In this document: positions 6,115 to 7,397 of the stretch, piece by piece
Layout of the letters: each line of letters opens with the position of its first letter
Numbering within the stretch: position 1 is the first letter of the stretch
Assembly (NCBI GenBank): GCA_031260385.1
Contig: JAIRKB010000043.1
Span: 1 to 7,397, forward strand
Reading direction: 5' to 3'
Source: Propionibacteriaceae bacterium
Lineage (GTDB): Bacteria > Actinomycetota > Actinomycetes > Propionibacteriales > Propionibacteriaceae
DNA length: 7,397 nucleotides
The notes under the pieces: generated by a model
What the model saw: only the letters and a program-made list of their open reading frames with translations
The model's database searches: none
Told to the model about the DNA's origin: nothing
Made by a program: the position numbers and the translations under genes

Positions 6115-6957
6115 TTATCCATTCGCTGGCTTGGCGCTGGGTTCAGTCTTTCTTAGAAGGGTACGATCGGGAGCCGCTCCCCCGGTGGTTAAGGTGAACT
6201 GGGTCAGCAGATCATCAACGCCAGCCTGGCGTTTAGTTTCCCCGCTTAACTCCAGTTCAATCTTGCCTTCGTGCATCAGCACAAGACGATTACCCAAGCG
6301 CAGAGCCTGCTCTAGATTATGGGTCACCATCAGGGTGGTCAGTTGGTGGCTAGCCACCTCACTAGCTGTGATCTGAGTGATCAACTCGGCCCGAGCCGGA
6401 TCGAGCGCGGCGGTATGTTCATCAAGGAGCAAGATCGCGGGCCGCGAGGCGACCGCCATGACCAAGCAGAGGGCCTGGCGTTGGCCGCCGGAGAGGAAGG
6501 CGACCTTGGTGGAAAGGCGATCTTCGAGACCCAAGCCGATCACCGCTAGTACGTCGCGATAGTGGCGACGCTTGGCGTTGGTGACACCGCGCCCGAGGCC
6601 GCGCCGACTGCCGCGGTGCAAGGCGATAGCCAGGTTTTCTTCGATGGTTAGTTCGGGGGCGGTCCCAGCCATCGGATCTTGGAAGACCCGGCCGACCAGG
6701 CGAGCGGTCGCCGCTTCGCCTAGCTTGGTTATGTCGCGACCGTCAAGATAGAGCGTGCCCCGATCAGGCCGGTAGACCCCGGCCACCACCGACAGCAGGG
6801 TCGACTTCCCAGCCCCATTGGAGCCGACGACCGTGACAAAGTCGCCATCGTCGAGGCTGAGCGACAGATTGTCGAGGGCGACTCGCTCATTGGTGGAATA
6901 GGGGAAGAAGGTCTTGGTGATGCCGTCTAGCTGCAGCTTGGGGGTCGAATCGTTCAT
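6115..6957 (-). CDS. ABC transporter ATP-binding protein (COG1101 / TrpZ-like)
   Basis: The cytoplasmic ATPase of an importer; it hydrolyses ATP to drive uptake through the adjacent permease. All ABC motifs are intact in 280 residues: Walker A GSNGAGKST (45–53), Q-loop Q93 in FQDPM, signature LSGGQRQ (155–161), Walker B ILLLDE (175–180), D-loop AALD (183–186) and H-loop H213 in MVTHNLEQAL. 'LLLDEHTAALDP' and 'GNRLVLMHEGKI' are typical of the COG1101 group. That group pairs with COG4120 permeases and COG2984 binding proteins; some of these systems take up tryptophan or tyrosine, but the substrate here is not shown. The ATG overlaps the permease stop by four bases and has GGGAGGT five bases upstream. 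The last 25 residues are a Lys/Pro/Ala-rich tail. A hairpin follows the stop. Confidence 0.93.
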   Translation of the reverse strand: MNDSTPKLQLDGITKTFFPYSTNERVALDNLSLSLDDGDFVTVVGSNGAGKSTLLSVVAGVYRPDRGTLYLDGRDITKLGEAATARLVGRVFQDPMAGTAPELTIEENLAIALHRGSRRGLGRGVTNAKRRHYRDVLAVIGLGLEDRLSTKVAFLSGGQRQALCLVMAVASRPAILLLDEHTAALDPARAELITQITASEVASHQLTTLMVTHNLEQALRLGNRLVLMHEGKIELELSGETKRQAGVDDLLTQFTLTTGGAAPDRTLLRKTEPSAKPANG

Positions 6958-7397
6958 CTCGTACCTCCCTGAGCCCGGGCCGCCGCCTCAAGGTCATCGG
7001 CCAAGACTTGTTTGGCGAACTCCCGTTCCCGTCGCGATCGCGACCACTGTTGGAAGATCGTCAACTTGGGAATCAGCAGGGCGCTGATCACCAAGACCGC
7101 CGAAATGATCTTCATATCGGAGGGTTGGAGGCCAATGTTGAGCCCGAGCGCCACCTGGATGACGACCCGGTAGATGACCGCACCCAGCACGACCGCTAAG
7201 GCACCGCGCCAAACCGGGCGGGCCCCGAAGATCGCTTGGCCGATAATCACCGAAGCGAGCCCAATGACGATCGTACCGATCCCCATCGAAATATCGGCAA
7301 AACCCTGGTATTGCGCCAACAGGGCTCCAGCAAGGGCGACGAGCCCGTTGGAGATCGCCAAGCCGAGGATGACCATGCCCCCAGTGTGGACCCCTTG
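6954..7397 (-). CDS. ABC transporter permease (COG4120 / TrpY-like), C-terminal part
   Basis: An integral-membrane permease whose start lies outside the window; 147 codons plus a TGA stop are present and the frame is open to base 7397, so the ATG at 7376 is an internal Met. Four hydrophobic segments are visible: MVILGLAISNGLVALAGALL, then GIGTIVIGLASVIIGQAIFG, then LAVVLGAVIYRVVIQVALGL, then a stretch from MKIISAVLVISAL to LLIPKL. The pattern SNGLVALAGALLAQYQGFAD followed by 'MGIGTIVIGLASVIIG' is characteristic of permeases encoded beside COG1101 ATPases. The end is a charged cytoplasmic tail (WSRSRREREFAKQ). A substrate-binding protein gene would be expected upstream, beyond the window. Translation is coupled to the ATPase by the four-base overlap. 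Confidence 0.9.
   Translation of the reverse strand, partial: QGVHTGGMVILGLAISNGLVALAGALLAQYQGFADISMGIGTIVIGLASVIIGQAIFGARPVWRGALAVVLGAVIYRVVIQVALGLNIGLQPSDMKIISAVLVISALLIPKLTIFQQWSRSRREREFAKQVLADDLEAAARAQGGTR

Overview
The window reads as a chromosomal stretch from a high-GC Gram-positive bacterium (Actinomycetota). The support is: a ribosomal protein S16 with a long Ala/Glu/Pro/Lys-rich C-terminal tail, the rpsP–KH–rimM–trmD order, GTG starts, a TrmD of actinobacterial type, and a predicted leaderless promoter. A Propionibacteriales-like source is plausible, but I cannot place it below phylum from this sequence alone. Every gene I can support lies on the minus strand, so transcription runs from high to low coordinates.

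In transcription order. (1) 7397–6115 holds the end of an ABC-transporter operon: a truncated permease (TrpY/COG4120-like) overlapping its ATPase (COG1101-like) by 4 bases. A strong hairpin about 35 bases past the ATPase stop probably ends this transcript. (2) 5951–4006 is a compact ribosome and tRNA maturation operon: S16, the small KH RNA-binding protein KhpA, the 30S assembly factor RimM and the tRNA m1G37 methyltransferase TrmD. Spacing ranges from a 4-base overlap to about 11 bases. It is preceded by a leader of about 100 bases with several potential hairpins. (3) 3911–272 holds a pair separated by one base: an alpha/beta-hydrolase-like protein with an altered catalytic set, and a 913-residue secreted/membrane DUF2207 protein with two tandem N-terminal domains and a Gly/Ser-rich tail. 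(4) 183–1 is the start of an unrecognised gene, with a TATAAT box six bases from its ATG and a perfect 14-base inverted repeat over the promoter.

The translation operon is ordinary conserved machinery. The parts most worth a second look are the hydrolase (Cys where Ser is usual, no His where the catalytic His is expected) and its coupling to the DUF2207 protein; the inverted repeat over the leaderless promoter at 184–233; the structured leader of rpsP; and a conservative change at the expected catalytic Asp of TrmD. I found no RNA genes, CRISPR arrays, insertion sequences or phage genes.
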